A stretch of 64,000 nt of DNA from Korobacter sp963758505 (GTDB taxonomy: Bacteria; Acidobacteriota; Terriglobia; Terriglobales; Acidobacteriaceae), in the NCBI GenBank assembly GCA_963758505.1, contig CAVWVJ010000001.1:434001-498000 (forward strand), given 5' to 3'. Made by a program: the position numbers and the translations under genes. The number at the start of each line of letters is the position of its first letter. Positions within the stretch are counted from its first letter, which is position 1. Below the pieces are notes generated by a model, which had not been told where the DNA came from, did no database searches, and saw nothing but the letters and a program-made list of their open reading frames with translations. Positions 41,582 through 49,790 of this stretch are shown one piece after another.

Positions 41582-42831
41582 GCCGGTGCGGCCGCGCCAT
41601 CGTCGGGAAACGTCTCCGGCATCATTGTTGTGAACCACAGCGCACCGCAGGATGCCATCAATGCGAACACCAGGAAGGCGACGCGAAATCCAAAATGCTG
41701 GATCAGCACTCCGGTACATAACGGCCCCACCACTCCTCCTACCGCCAGTGCTGTGGCAAACAGTCCCATAAGCGTGTTGAATCCGCCCTTGTTCTCCGAC
41801 AAATCGGCGCAGAAAAGCGCGATCACCACGCCGTAAATGCCCGCCCCGATTCCATCCAGCGCCTGCAATCCCACCAGCGCCTTCGGCGAATGCACGAAGA
41901 CGTAGCTCAGGATGCGCAGGGGAAGCACCCAGAACGCAATTGTCATAACCGGCTTTCGACCGCGAGTCCGCGCGTACTTGCCCGCCAGCAAAGCCGCCGG
42001 AATCATAACTGTCTGTGCCGTGAGTACCGTCGCCGTCATCCATTGGTCGCTGCCCCCAAGCTTCTTCACATACATCGCGACCGCCGGAAGTATGGGCGCA
42101 TTTGCGAAATGAAAAAGCGCGACCGAAACGAAGAGCACAAGCGTCGTGCGATCGGCCAGCAGTTTCCTGATCGGTACTCCATCGGGTTGATGGTCGAGTC
42201 GTCCCGTTGCCAGGTAAGGATCGAGTTCCGATGCCTTGATCCAGAACACCGAAAGCGCCGCGAAGAACGACGCGATTCCCACGAAGTAGAAGAGACCCGG
42301 AATTCCCAGCCTGGCAACCACTGCAATGGCCAGCAGTGCCGACACGATGTTGCCCGCATGGTTCCACGCTTGATTCTCCCCCATCAGCTTCGGCAACCCG
42401 CGGTGTCCCACCAGCGACAAAGCAAGCGCCGCCAGCACCGGCGCGAAAAACGCACCCGCTACCCCGGCTAAAAACAGCTGGCTGTTCACCCACCAGAACC
42501 TGTGCGGAAAAAGAGGAAGGATGGTGAAGCAAACTCCCGTGACCACGCACATCACGGCGAACAATGCCCGCCGTGCGGTCACCCGGTCCGTAATCAGTCC
42601 GGCGGGAGTTTGGAAGAGCAGAGTTCCCAAGCCGCCGGCCGCGGTGGCTACTCCGATCGCATCGAAACGCCAACCTATCTGCTTCAGGTAACCGGCCAGC
42701 ACTGGCAGGATGACGCCGACGGATTCAGCCTGGAAGAAATTGGCCGCATCCAGTCCAAGAATGCTCCGCCGCGAAGCCTTTTGCGCTTCCGTCCTCGCAG
42801 CGGAGCTGCCATCCTGCATCGACTGTGCCAT
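41575..42831 (-). CDS. Major facilitator superfamily transporter
   Basis: About 418 residues from the ATG at 42831, the start of a sensible N-terminus; in-frame ATGs at 42888 and 42819 are alternatives. Twelve hydrophobic helices in two sets of six. The loop between helices 2 and 3 has GLITDRVTARRALFA, a version of the MFS motif A, and the loop 8-9 repeats it in weaker form (AGKYARTRGRKPVM). No substrate motif is seen; MFS proteins of this size export drugs or import small organic compounds. It converges with the sedolisin gene and lies downstream of ribBA by about 120 bases. Confidence 0.85.
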   Translation of the reverse strand: MAQSMQDGSSAARTEAQKASRRSILGLDAANFFQAESVGVILPVLAGYLKQIGWRFDAIGVATAAGGLGTLLFQTPAGLITDRVTARRALFAVMCVVTGVCFTILPLFPHRFWWVNSQLFLAGVAGAFFAPVLAALALSLVGHRGLPKLMGENQAWNHAGNIVSALLAIAVVARLGIPGLFYFVGIASFFAALSVFWIKASELDPYLATGRLDHQPDGVPIRKLLADRTTLVLFVSVALFHFANAPILPAVAMYVKKLGGSDQWMTATVLTAQTVMIPAALLAGKYARTRGRKPVMTIAFWVLPLRILSYVFVHSPKALVGLQALDGIGAGIYGVVIALFCADLSENKGGFNTLMGLFATALAVGGVVGPLCTGVLIQHFGFRVAFLVFALMASCGALWFTTMMPETFPDDGAAAPAK

Positions 42832-42948
42832 CCTTCTGCGACGGCTAAATAGGATGCGCGCCAGAGCGTGTGCTGAGCTGCTGCACAAAGAAGCGCCACT
42901 CGGTTTTCCTGTGGTTCAAGCGAAGGATTGTGAAACGGAGGCGGCTGC

Positions 42949-44124
42949 TTACTTCCGCGCCGCTGCGTTCTGCGGCTCGTAGGTCGGGACCTGCTCTTCA
43001 ATGCGGATGCCGAAACCCTCCAGCGCAGCCACTCTCCGCGGACGGTTGGTGATCAGCCGTATGCGCGTCAGTCCCAGGTCGCTGAGGATCTGCGCCCCTA
43101 TGCCTACCTCGCGTTGTGTCTTGCGCTGGTGCTCCGGCAACGTAGGCAGCCGCAGGTCATGATGAAATTGAATGGTCAGCTTCTCGCCAAGCTTCTCGAC
43201 CGAGTAGCCCTTTGAGCTCTGGTGCAGGTAAATGAGAGCTCCTCGTCCTTCGGCGGCAATCATCTGCATGGCGCGTTCGATGGTCTTATTGCAATCGCAC
43301 TGCGTCGCGCCGAAAACATCGCCCACCAGGCAATGCGCGTGCATGCGCACCAGCACGGGATCGGGCGAGTTCTCCACATCCCCCTTCACCAACGCCACGT
43401 GCGAGTCGCCGGTGATCTCCGACTCGTAGGCAATCATCTTGAACTCGCCATAGCGGGTCGGCACCACCGCCTCAGCGAGGCGCTTGATATATCGCTCGTG
43501 CGCCATCCGATAGCGGATCAACTCCGCCACCGTCAGCATCTTCATGTCGTGCTGCCGGCAGAATTCGGTCAACTCCGGCACGCGCGCCATCGTGCCGTCG
43601 TCGTTCATGATCTCGCAGATCACCCCCGCAGGCACCAGTCCCGCGAGCCGCGCCAGATCCACGGATGCCTCGGTCTGTCCGGCGCGCACCAGCACGCCGC
43701 CCCTGCGCGCTCGCAATGGGAACGTATGCCCCGGCCGCGCAAGATCGTTGGGCCGCGTCCGCGGATCGATCGCCACCTGGATCGTTCGTGCGCGGTCGTA
43801 AGCCGAGATGCCGGTCGTCACGCCATCGCGTGCATCGATCGACTCCGTAAACGCGGTTCCGAAGTTCGACGTGTTCTCCATCGACATCGGTCCCAGTCGC
43901 AGCGCGTCCAGCCGCTCCTCGGTCATCGCCAGGCACACCAGCCCACGCCCGTACTTCGCCATGAAGTTAATCGCTTCCGGGGTGATGTGCTCGGCGGCCA
44001 TGGTGAGATCGCCTTCATTCTCCCGATCTTCGTCGTCGACCACGATAATCATGCGTCCGGCGCGAATCTCCGCGATCGCGGTCTCCACATCGCAAAATGG
44101 CGGTTGCGGCGTCATAAAAGTCAA
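42949..44124 (-). CDS. ribBA: RibBA-type protein with degenerate GTP cyclohydrolase II domain (RibBX-like)
   Basis: 391 residues. The N-terminal DHBP synthase domain has VVDDEDRENEGDL (28-40) and RAGQTEASVDLA with Gln150, where Escherichia coli RibB has the metal-ligand His. That domain makes 3,4-dihydroxy-2-butanone 4-phosphate for riboflavin synthesis. The C-terminal domain keeps the GTP cyclohydrolase II zinc cysteines (265, 276, 278; ATQCDCN) but reads HQSSKGYSV at 301-309 where active enzymes have RQEGRGIGL. The catalytic Tyr and Asp (E. coli Tyr105 and Asp126) are not conserved, though the Arg128 equivalent is. It may be a RibB-only enzyme with an altered second domain. Confidence 0.85.
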   Translation of the reverse strand: MTFMTPQPPFCDVETAIAEIRAGRMIIVVDDEDRENEGDLTMAAEHITPEAINFMAKYGRGLVCLAMTEERLDALRLGPMSMENTSNFGTAFTESIDARDGVTTGISAYDRARTIQVAIDPRTRPNDLARPGHTFPLRARRGGVLVRAGQTEASVDLARLAGLVPAGVICEIMNDDGTMARVPELTEFCRQHDMKMLTVAELIRYRMAHERYIKRLAEAVVPTRYGEFKMIAYESEITGDSHVALVKGDVENSPDPVLVRMHAHCLVGDVFGATQCDCNKTIERAMQMIAAEGRGALIYLHQSSKGYSVEKLGEKLTIQFHHDLRLPTLPEHQRKTQREVGIGAQILSDLGLTRIRLITNRPRRVAALEGFGIRIEEQVPTYEPQNAAARK

Positions 44125-44264
44125 TTTTAGCAGGCCAAGCTGCTCGCCGTTTCGATGTCCCTCCCTTGCGCAGGGATTCGCAAAGTCGGCAATTGGCCGT
44201 CGCTATCCTCCAACCGCCTTCTTTTGCGTTAATCTCGTACCCGCATCGAAGGTAGGCGTCCCCC

Positions 44265-44885
44265 ATGAACATTCACTTCGCGGGCACGGAACTTGCGGCT
44301 CTGATCATTGCCACCAGCTTCGCCGCCGGACTCAACATCTACGCCACCGTCGCCACCCTGGGACTGCTCTCCCATGCCGGTGTGCTCGCCCTACCCGGCT
44401 CCTTGCAGGCCGTTGCCAATTGGTGGATCATCGGCGCCTGCCTGGCGCTTTTCGCCGTCGAGTTCTTTGCCGACAAGGTTCCGGCCTTCGACCTTGTCTG
44501 GAACGCGCTGCATACCTTCGTGCGCGTTCCTCTCGCCGCGATCCTCGCCTTTGCCGCCAGTTCGAACCTTTCGCCGAAGATGCAACTCCTCGCCGCATTG
44601 GCCGGTGCCGGCATTGCCTTCGCGGCGCACGGGGGAAAGACCGCGGTGCGCGCCTTGATCACGCCCTCCCCGGAGCCGGTTTCCAACATCGCCCTCAGCG
44701 CCGGAGAAGACGTTCTCGCCGTATTCCTCACCTGGTTTGCCACCCGGCATCCCTACACCAGTGCCGCCATCGCCCTGGTGCTCGTGTTTGTCATCGTCGT
44801 TCTCGCGCGCTGGATCATCCGCGCTCTCCGCAGACTCTTCCGCGGCGCCGAACAGGTGGTCTCGCACTCCACCCCCCTTCCTTGA
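44265..44885 (+). CDS. DUF4126 integral membrane protein
   Basis: 206 residues with about five membrane helices. The DUF4126 pattern includes SFAAGLNIYATVATLGLL near the start and FFADKVPAFDLVWNALHTF in the second third, then KTAVRALITPSPEPVSN. The family has no known function. The frame opens 140 bases from the divergent ribBA gene and ends 2 bases before the convergent DUF885 gene. Confidence 0.82.
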   Translation: MNIHFAGTELAALIIATSFAAGLNIYATVATLGLLSHAGVLALPGSLQAVANWWIIGACLALFAVEFFADKVPAFDLVWNALHTFVRVPLAAILAFAASSNLSPKMQLLAALAGAGIAFAAHGGKTAVRALITPSPEPVSNIALSAGEDVLAVFLTWFATRHPYTSAAIALVLVFVIVVLARWIIRALRRLFRGAEQVVSHSTPLP

Positions 44886-44887
44886 AG

Positions 44888-46696
44888 TTACGGTTTTTGC
44901 GCCGGAACGAATTCTTCCAGCACCGCCTTTCGCATCAGGTCCGGGGGCAGCAAGCCTTGCGCCAGGATGAAGTCGTGGAACTTTTTCTGGTCGAATTTCA
45001 CGCCCTTCGCTGCGAGTGCCTTTTCCGTCTCTTCGCGCAACGCAATCAGCCGCGTATATCCGTAGAAGTAGCTGTTCGCCTGTCCCGGTGCGCGATAGGT
45101 GAAGCGCTCCACTTCTTCTTCCGCGAAGGCGTGGGACAACCCCACCTCCTGCTCCAGCACCCGGAATGCCTCCTCCGGCGTGACCTTGCCCGACTGCAGC
45201 TCCGGATCGAGGAACGCCCGCGCCGCGCGTTGCAGCCGCAATTGCAGCGAGATCAATTGTCCTTCCAGCGGCATATACGGCTTGATCAAATACTCCGAGT
45301 ACAAGCCCCAACCCTCGGCGTTGGTGCTGTTGAAGGCATACCGCACCCGCGCCAGTGAAACGCCATTCTCCAGCATGGAATCGAATTGCAACTCATGACC
45401 GGGCCGTGCCTCGTGCGCCGTTAATGTCCATGCCGCAGCATCGAAGGTGAAATCGTCATACTTTTCTGTTGCTGGCTTGCCGGCGCCCCCCGGAATATTC
45501 AACGGCAGCACGAATTCGCCCTTCTGTCCGGTGTTGTGAATGAACGGCGGGGGCACCATGTGCGGCGCCGGCTGCTGCGCCGTCTCCGCTGCGCTGGCAA
45601 TGCGGATCCGCGCCGGACGCGCCGGCAGCGTCACGATCTGGTGCTCCGTGATGATCGCCTCGATCTGCTTCAGCCGGTTTTCATAGAACGGCAGAATCGC
45701 ATCGCCCACCAACTGCTGCTTCTTTAATTCGCGGATCACGTCACGATAGTCGCTCGACGGCAGCTTGCGCTCCTTCGCAATCTGCGCCGCCACCGATTTC
45801 ATCTCTCCCTGGATCTCGGTAAACGCCTGGTGCGCCATCGCCGTCAGCTTGTCCGGAGGAATATCGATGCCATAGCCCTCGAGATCCAGCGCATATCGCT
45901 CCGGCGGCGAGCGGAAGTCGCTGCGCGCCTTCGGCAGCACCGTCGCGCGTACCCACGCGTCGTAATCCGTCAGCTGCTGTTTCAGCTTGGCCAGCGGCTC
46001 TTCCCATCCCGTCTGGTTGTGCTTCTTCAGAAGCGCGGCAATGCCCTCGACGTAGTTCGAGTTCCGCGCCATCTCCGTCTCGATCTCAACCTTGGCCGGA
46101 TAAATCATCCCCGGCTTGGCCATCTGCTCTTCCGTGCGCTTCTTCAGGATCTCCGTGATCGGCGTGTAGCCCGGCTCCATCCCCGCATATTCGCGAATGC
46201 GTACCACCGCCGCCGGACGCCGCTCGTCAGGAGTCTGGTCGTCCAGCAACACGCGCACTCCGCTGAAGACGTGTTGGCTGGCATTGAAGAAAGGAACTTC
46301 GTGGGCGCGCGCAAAGTCTTCGCGCCGGAAGTCCAAATCCACTCGCCGGATCATGATCTGCAGGTCTTCCTCGACCTTGGGCAGCTGCTTCTCGGCTGCG
46401 GCTGCCTTCAACTTCGCCAGCACTGCTTCCGTCTCGTGGCGCTCCGCGTCTTCGTCGGCCAGCGTCGGCTGCGCAACCTTGCTGTCGAATTCCGCCAGCC
46501 CTTGCGCGGAGCCGAATTCGGGATGATGTTTGAACGCCACGTTGATCAGCATGTTCGCGTAGCCATTGCTGATCGAGATCCAGTCCGCATGCGCGGGCGT
46601 TTGCGATGCAGTGGGTGCGGCAGTTCCGCTGGGCTGGGCATGGGCGGGAATAGAGAGTAGGGCACTGGCCAGGACAACTACCGATAGAACGCGCAA
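44888..46696 (-). CDS. Exported DUF885 family protein
   Basis: 602 residues with a signal peptide (cleavage near AHAQP). DUF885 proteins are almost all-helical and resemble zinc carboxypeptidases. The candidate metal site is AHEARPGHELQFDSML near residue 425, and GWGLYSEYL near 460 with a downstream acidic residue may supply the third ligand. Many copies occur in acidobacterial genomes. The protein is likely periplasmic or outer-membrane associated. Substrate unknown; peptidase activity is inference from the motif. Confidence 0.85.
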   Translation of the reverse strand: MRVLSVVVLASALLSIPAHAQPSGTAAPTASQTPAHADWISISNGYANMLINVAFKHHPEFGSAQGLAEFDSKVAQPTLADEDAERHETEAVLAKLKAAAAEKQLPKVEEDLQIMIRRVDLDFRREDFARAHEVPFFNASQHVFSGVRVLLDDQTPDERRPAAVVRIREYAGMEPGYTPITEILKKRTEEQMAKPGMIYPAKVEIETEMARNSNYVEGIAALLKKHNQTGWEEPLAKLKQQLTDYDAWVRATVLPKARSDFRSPPERYALDLEGYGIDIPPDKLTAMAHQAFTEIQGEMKSVAAQIAKERKLPSSDYRDVIRELKKQQLVGDAILPFYENRLKQIEAIITEHQIVTLPARPARIRIASAAETAQQPAPHMVPPPFIHNTGQKGEFVLPLNIPGGAGKPATEKYDDFTFDAAAWTLTAHEARPGHELQFDSMLENGVSLARVRYAFNSTNAEGWGLYSEYLIKPYMPLEGQLISLQLRLQRAARAFLDPELQSGKVTPEEAFRVLEQEVGLSHAFAEEEVERFTYRAPGQANSYFYGYTRLIALREETEKALAAKGVKFDQKKFHDFILAQGLLPPDLMRKAVLEEFVPAQKP

Positions 46697-46783
46697 AGAA
46701 TTTCCTCCTCAATCGAAACGCCTAGTAGAGCACGCTCGAAACAGCCGCGCAAATGTCCCACCTGTCCAGCGCCTTGGAGTATC

Positions 46784-49072
46784 ATGCGCCTGCCGTTTGG
46801 AGCTCGCCCCGTGGCCACCGGTCCCGAAATGCACCCCGGCCGTATCTACATCTTCGGCCCCTTTGAGTTATCGGAGCGCGACGCGGAGTTGCGTAAGAAC
46901 GGTGTGCGTATCAAGCTTCAGGAGCAGCCGTGCCGCGTCTTGCTCGAGTTGACCGCAAATCCCGGCAGGATCATTACCCGCGAAGAACTTCAGCAGAAAC
47001 TCTGGCCCGCCGACACCTTCGTGGATTTCGATGTCGGCTTGAATAACGCCGTACGAAAACTCCGCCAGGCCCTCGCCGACAATGCCGACAAGCCGAGCTA
47101 TATCGAGACCATCGCTCGGCGCGGTTACCGCTTTGTTGCGCCCGTAAAGGAAAAAGAATGGCAGCCCATGCGGGCTTCCGCAGAATCGCCGTCCCCGGCG
47201 CCCAGGCCCGCTGTTCACGCAGCAGTGGCGCCCCCAGAGCCGCTCACACCCCCGTCGAGATTTGCGCAAAGGCGAAAGCTCTATCTCGCAACCACTTTGA
47301 CTGTCGTCCTGGTCGGAACCCTCACCTTTGTCGCCCTCCGGCATGGTTCACCGGTAACTCCCCCTCTCGCCACCGAGCAACGCCTCACCTCCAATCCGGA
47401 AGAAGCTCCCATCATCGGAGCCCTCATTTCGCCCGACGGCAAATATGTCGCGTACGCCGACTCCACCGGCGTCTATTTCCGGCAGATCGCTAATGGAGAA
47501 ACCCATGCTTTGCCGCTTCCCAAAGGCACAGACTGGGTTCCCACCAGTTGGTATCCCGATAGTACGCATCTGCTTCTCAGTTCCTGGAACGCAGCCTTTT
47601 TCGGTCCCGAAGCCTTTGCCCCAGAGTCCAATCCAAGCATCTGGAAGTTATCTATCCTGGGAGGAACTCCGCAGAAACTGGTCGAAGCCGCCAATGACGG
47701 CACGGTTTCTCCCGACGGTTCGCGAATCGCCTACCTGCGTGGCAGGGCGGTCTTCGAGCCGCGGCAAATCTGGATCGCAAATAACGACAGAGATGAGCCG
47801 CGGCAGGTCCTCGCATCCAATGCCCCGCATACCATCGTCTCGCAGATCGCCTGGTCTCCCCATGGAGACCGCATCGCTTATATCCGAACCTATCAGCCCG
47901 AAGCTTCCTCAACCGATGCATGGGCTCTCGAAACCCTTGACATAAGAACCCATATTGCCAAGGTGCTGAAAGTCTCCACGCGCTTCGCGCCAGCCCTCTG
48001 CTGGGGGCCGGATGGCCGGCTCTTCTATGGCCATAAGGGACTGAATGCCGGAGAACGAGACATCTTTGGCGTCTTTGCTCTTTCCGTGGATGAGAAAACT
48101 GGGCAAGCACAAGGACAAGAACGCCAACTCACCGAGGGAAGGGGTGCAATTCGCGGAATCAGCATCAGCGCCGACGGAAAACGCCTCGCGCTATGGCGAG
48201 CGAACGCTACCTCGGAAACCTTTATTAGCGAAATCGATCCCCAAACCCAACAGATCCACCCCCTGCGCCGTCTCACCCTCGATCAGAATACGAATATGGT
48301 CACCACTTGGACGCCAGATAGCCGTTCCATCGTCTTCTCGTCTAATCGCAGTGGTTTATTCAAGCTCTACCGCCAGGCTATCGATCAAAGCATCCCGGAG
48401 TTGCTCGTGGACGGCCGTGCGATCGATCAAATACGGCTCTCTCCCGACGGCACTCACTTCATCTTCCTCGTTGGTGGCGATATCGTCGTCGGCAGTGATT
48501 CCGAGCAAGCCCTCACGTCGATGACCGTTATGCAGGTTCCAATCGAAGGCGGTTCCCCGCGACTGCTTTTTCGACTGCCCTCCATCGCTGACATCCAGTG
48601 CGCCCGCAGCCCCGCCAACCTCTGCCTGCTGGATACAGGAAATTCGAGCGAAGTTTTTTCCTTCGACCCCGACACCGGCAACCCACAAAATTACTCGCTC
48701 CCCCCGATTCGCGACCCCTTGGAGTGGAGTCTCGCTCCCGACGGATCAACCCTGGCCATCATCCTCAAAGGCCCAAAGCTCGTCTTCGTCGATTTGGCCG
48801 GCAAAACCATCCACGAGGTGAAGCTGGACGAGTGGAAACAGCTCATCGCCGTTGATTGGGCCGCCGATAGCAAAAGCGTCTACATCCCGAGCCGCAAACC
48901 GAATGGAGACTACGTGCTCTTGCGAGTGCAGCCCGATGGCGCCCATCGCGTCGTGTTGGAAGGAGGCAAGACCCCTCGCTTCCAGTGGGCCATTCCTGCG
49001 CCCGACGGTCGCCACATCGCGGTGCAAGCCGGCACCGGCGAAAACAATGTCTGGATGATCGACCACTTCTGA
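46784..49072 (+). CDS. ToxR-like winged-helix transmembrane regulator with beta-propeller sensor
   Basis: 762 residues; a second Met at residue 17 is also possible. The N-terminus is an OmpR/ToxR-type winged helix (about 20-118) including NPGRIITREELQQKLWP, VGLNNAVRKLRQALAD and YIETIARRGYRF. A Pro-rich linker leads to one membrane helix at about 166-186. The remaining 560 residues are WD40-like (PD40/TolB) repeats marked by SPDGxxIAY-type strands (ISPDGKYVAYA, SPHGDRIAYIR, SPDGTHFIFL), expected outside the membrane. The layout suggests a one-component receptor that binds a ligand outside and DNA inside. The ligand is unknown. This design is common in Acidobacteriota. Confidence 0.85.
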   Translation: MRLPFGARPVATGPEMHPGRIYIFGPFELSERDAELRKNGVRIKLQEQPCRVLLELTANPGRIITREELQQKLWPADTFVDFDVGLNNAVRKLRQALADNADKPSYIETIARRGYRFVAPVKEKEWQPMRASAESPSPAPRPAVHAAVAPPEPLTPPSRFAQRRKLYLATTLTVVLVGTLTFVALRHGSPVTPPLATEQRLTSNPEEAPIIGALISPDGKYVAYADSTGVYFRQIANGETHALPLPKGTDWVPTSWYPDSTHLLLSSWNAAFFGPEAFAPESNPSIWKLSILGGTPQKLVEAANDGTVSPDGSRIAYLRGRAVFEPRQIWIANNDRDEPRQVLASNAPHTIVSQIAWSPHGDRIAYIRTYQPEASSTDAWALETLDIRTHIAKVLKVSTRFAPALCWGPDGRLFYGHKGLNAGERDIFGVFALSVDEKTGQAQGQERQLTEGRGAIRGISISADGKRLALWRANATSETFISEIDPQTQQIHPLRRLTLDQNTNMVTTWTPDSRSIVFSSNRSGLFKLYRQAIDQSIPELLVDGRAIDQIRLSPDGTHFIFLVGGDIVVGSDSEQALTSMTVMQVPIEGGSPRLLFRLPSIADIQCARSPANLCLLDTGNSSEVFSFDPDTGNPQNYSLPPIRDPLEWSLAPDGSTLAIILKGPKLVFVDLAGKTIHEVKLDEWKQLIAVDWAADSKSVYIPSRKPNGDYVLLRVQPDGAHRVVLEGGKTPRFQWAIPAPDGRHIAVQAGTGENNVWMIDHF

Positions 49073-49082
49073 AAATAAAAAT

Positions 49083-49111
49083 GGGGTGAGCGTCGAGATT
49101 TCGCCCACCCC
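49083..49111 (-). terminator. Terminator after the small secreted protein gene
   Basis: A 10-base-pair stem (49083-49092 with 49102-49111, one A-C mismatch), with ATTTTTATTTT following on the minus strand. It lies between convergent genes. Confidence 0.75.
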
Positions 49112-49128
49112 AACGGAGGTCGACAAGG

Positions 49129-49551
49129 CTATCGACCAGACGAAAGTGCTAAAACAGACGTGGACTTCGGGTGCATGCCGCGCTGCGCCAGCTCAATCTC
49201 CCGCTTGCCCTGCACCACATTGCGAGCCACATCCTGGCCGGCGCTCCAGATTTGCTCCAGGAAGTACGAATCGCCGTATCGATTGAACACCAGGCGGCTG
49301 TTCTCGGAAGGGGCGTAGTGCGGCGAAACCGTCAGGATCTCCGCGGCCTTCCCACGTTCGCTGCTGATGCGGATCGTCCTCTCCGGCTGGACCGTCGAAA
49401 TCCGATATTCTCCGGCAGGCAGGCTATGGTCGCCGACCGTGAACTGGAAGGGCACATTCACCTTCATCAGAGGACGGCTCTCCAGTTGGGCAAACAGGCT
49501 GGTGGCCGCCAGGAAAAGGCAGAAGCTAATCAGGATTCGAATCGTTTTCAT
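49129..49551 (-). CDS. Small secreted protein of unknown function
   Basis: 140 residues. A signal peptide (MKTIRILISFCLFLAATSLFA/Q) is followed by beta-rich sequence: VNVPFQFTVGDHSLPAGEYRI, then SRLVFNRYGDSYFLEQIW. The first motif (PFxFxVGxxxLPAGxY) recurs in many small exported acidobacterial proteins of unknown role. No catalytic or metal motif is seen. It lies downstream of the Ser/Thr kinase gene on the same strand, with 239 bases between them. Confidence 0.75.
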   Translation of the reverse strand: MKTIRILISFCLFLAATSLFAQLESRPLMKVNVPFQFTVGDHSLPAGEYRISTVQPERTIRISSERGKAAEILTVSPHYAPSENSRLVFNRYGDSYFLEQIWSAGQDVARNVVQGKREIELAQRGMHPKSTSVLALSSGR

Positions 49552-49790
49552 GGAAGCTCTCCTTGGTTGCGCCGTTCAACGGCCAACAACGACGCACTCT
49601 GCGCCGCGCCGCTTTTTCGCGCCATGGCCCAGCTCTGTTTTGTGGATAGCTTCCGTATGTTCTGTGAAGTTGCTGCTCAGGCTGGACTTAGCTCAAGGAG
49701 ATAAGCTGAAAAACCGCCAAGCCGAAGAAGGATCTCCGGGCATTGCACCTTCGCGGCGGTCTTGTTCTTCAGGAAGGACGGCCGTAAAGC

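Noticed and set aside
44125..44264. FMN riboswitch upstream of the RibBA-type gene
   Set aside because: The region is only 140 bases and shows none of the conserved FMN-element segments.
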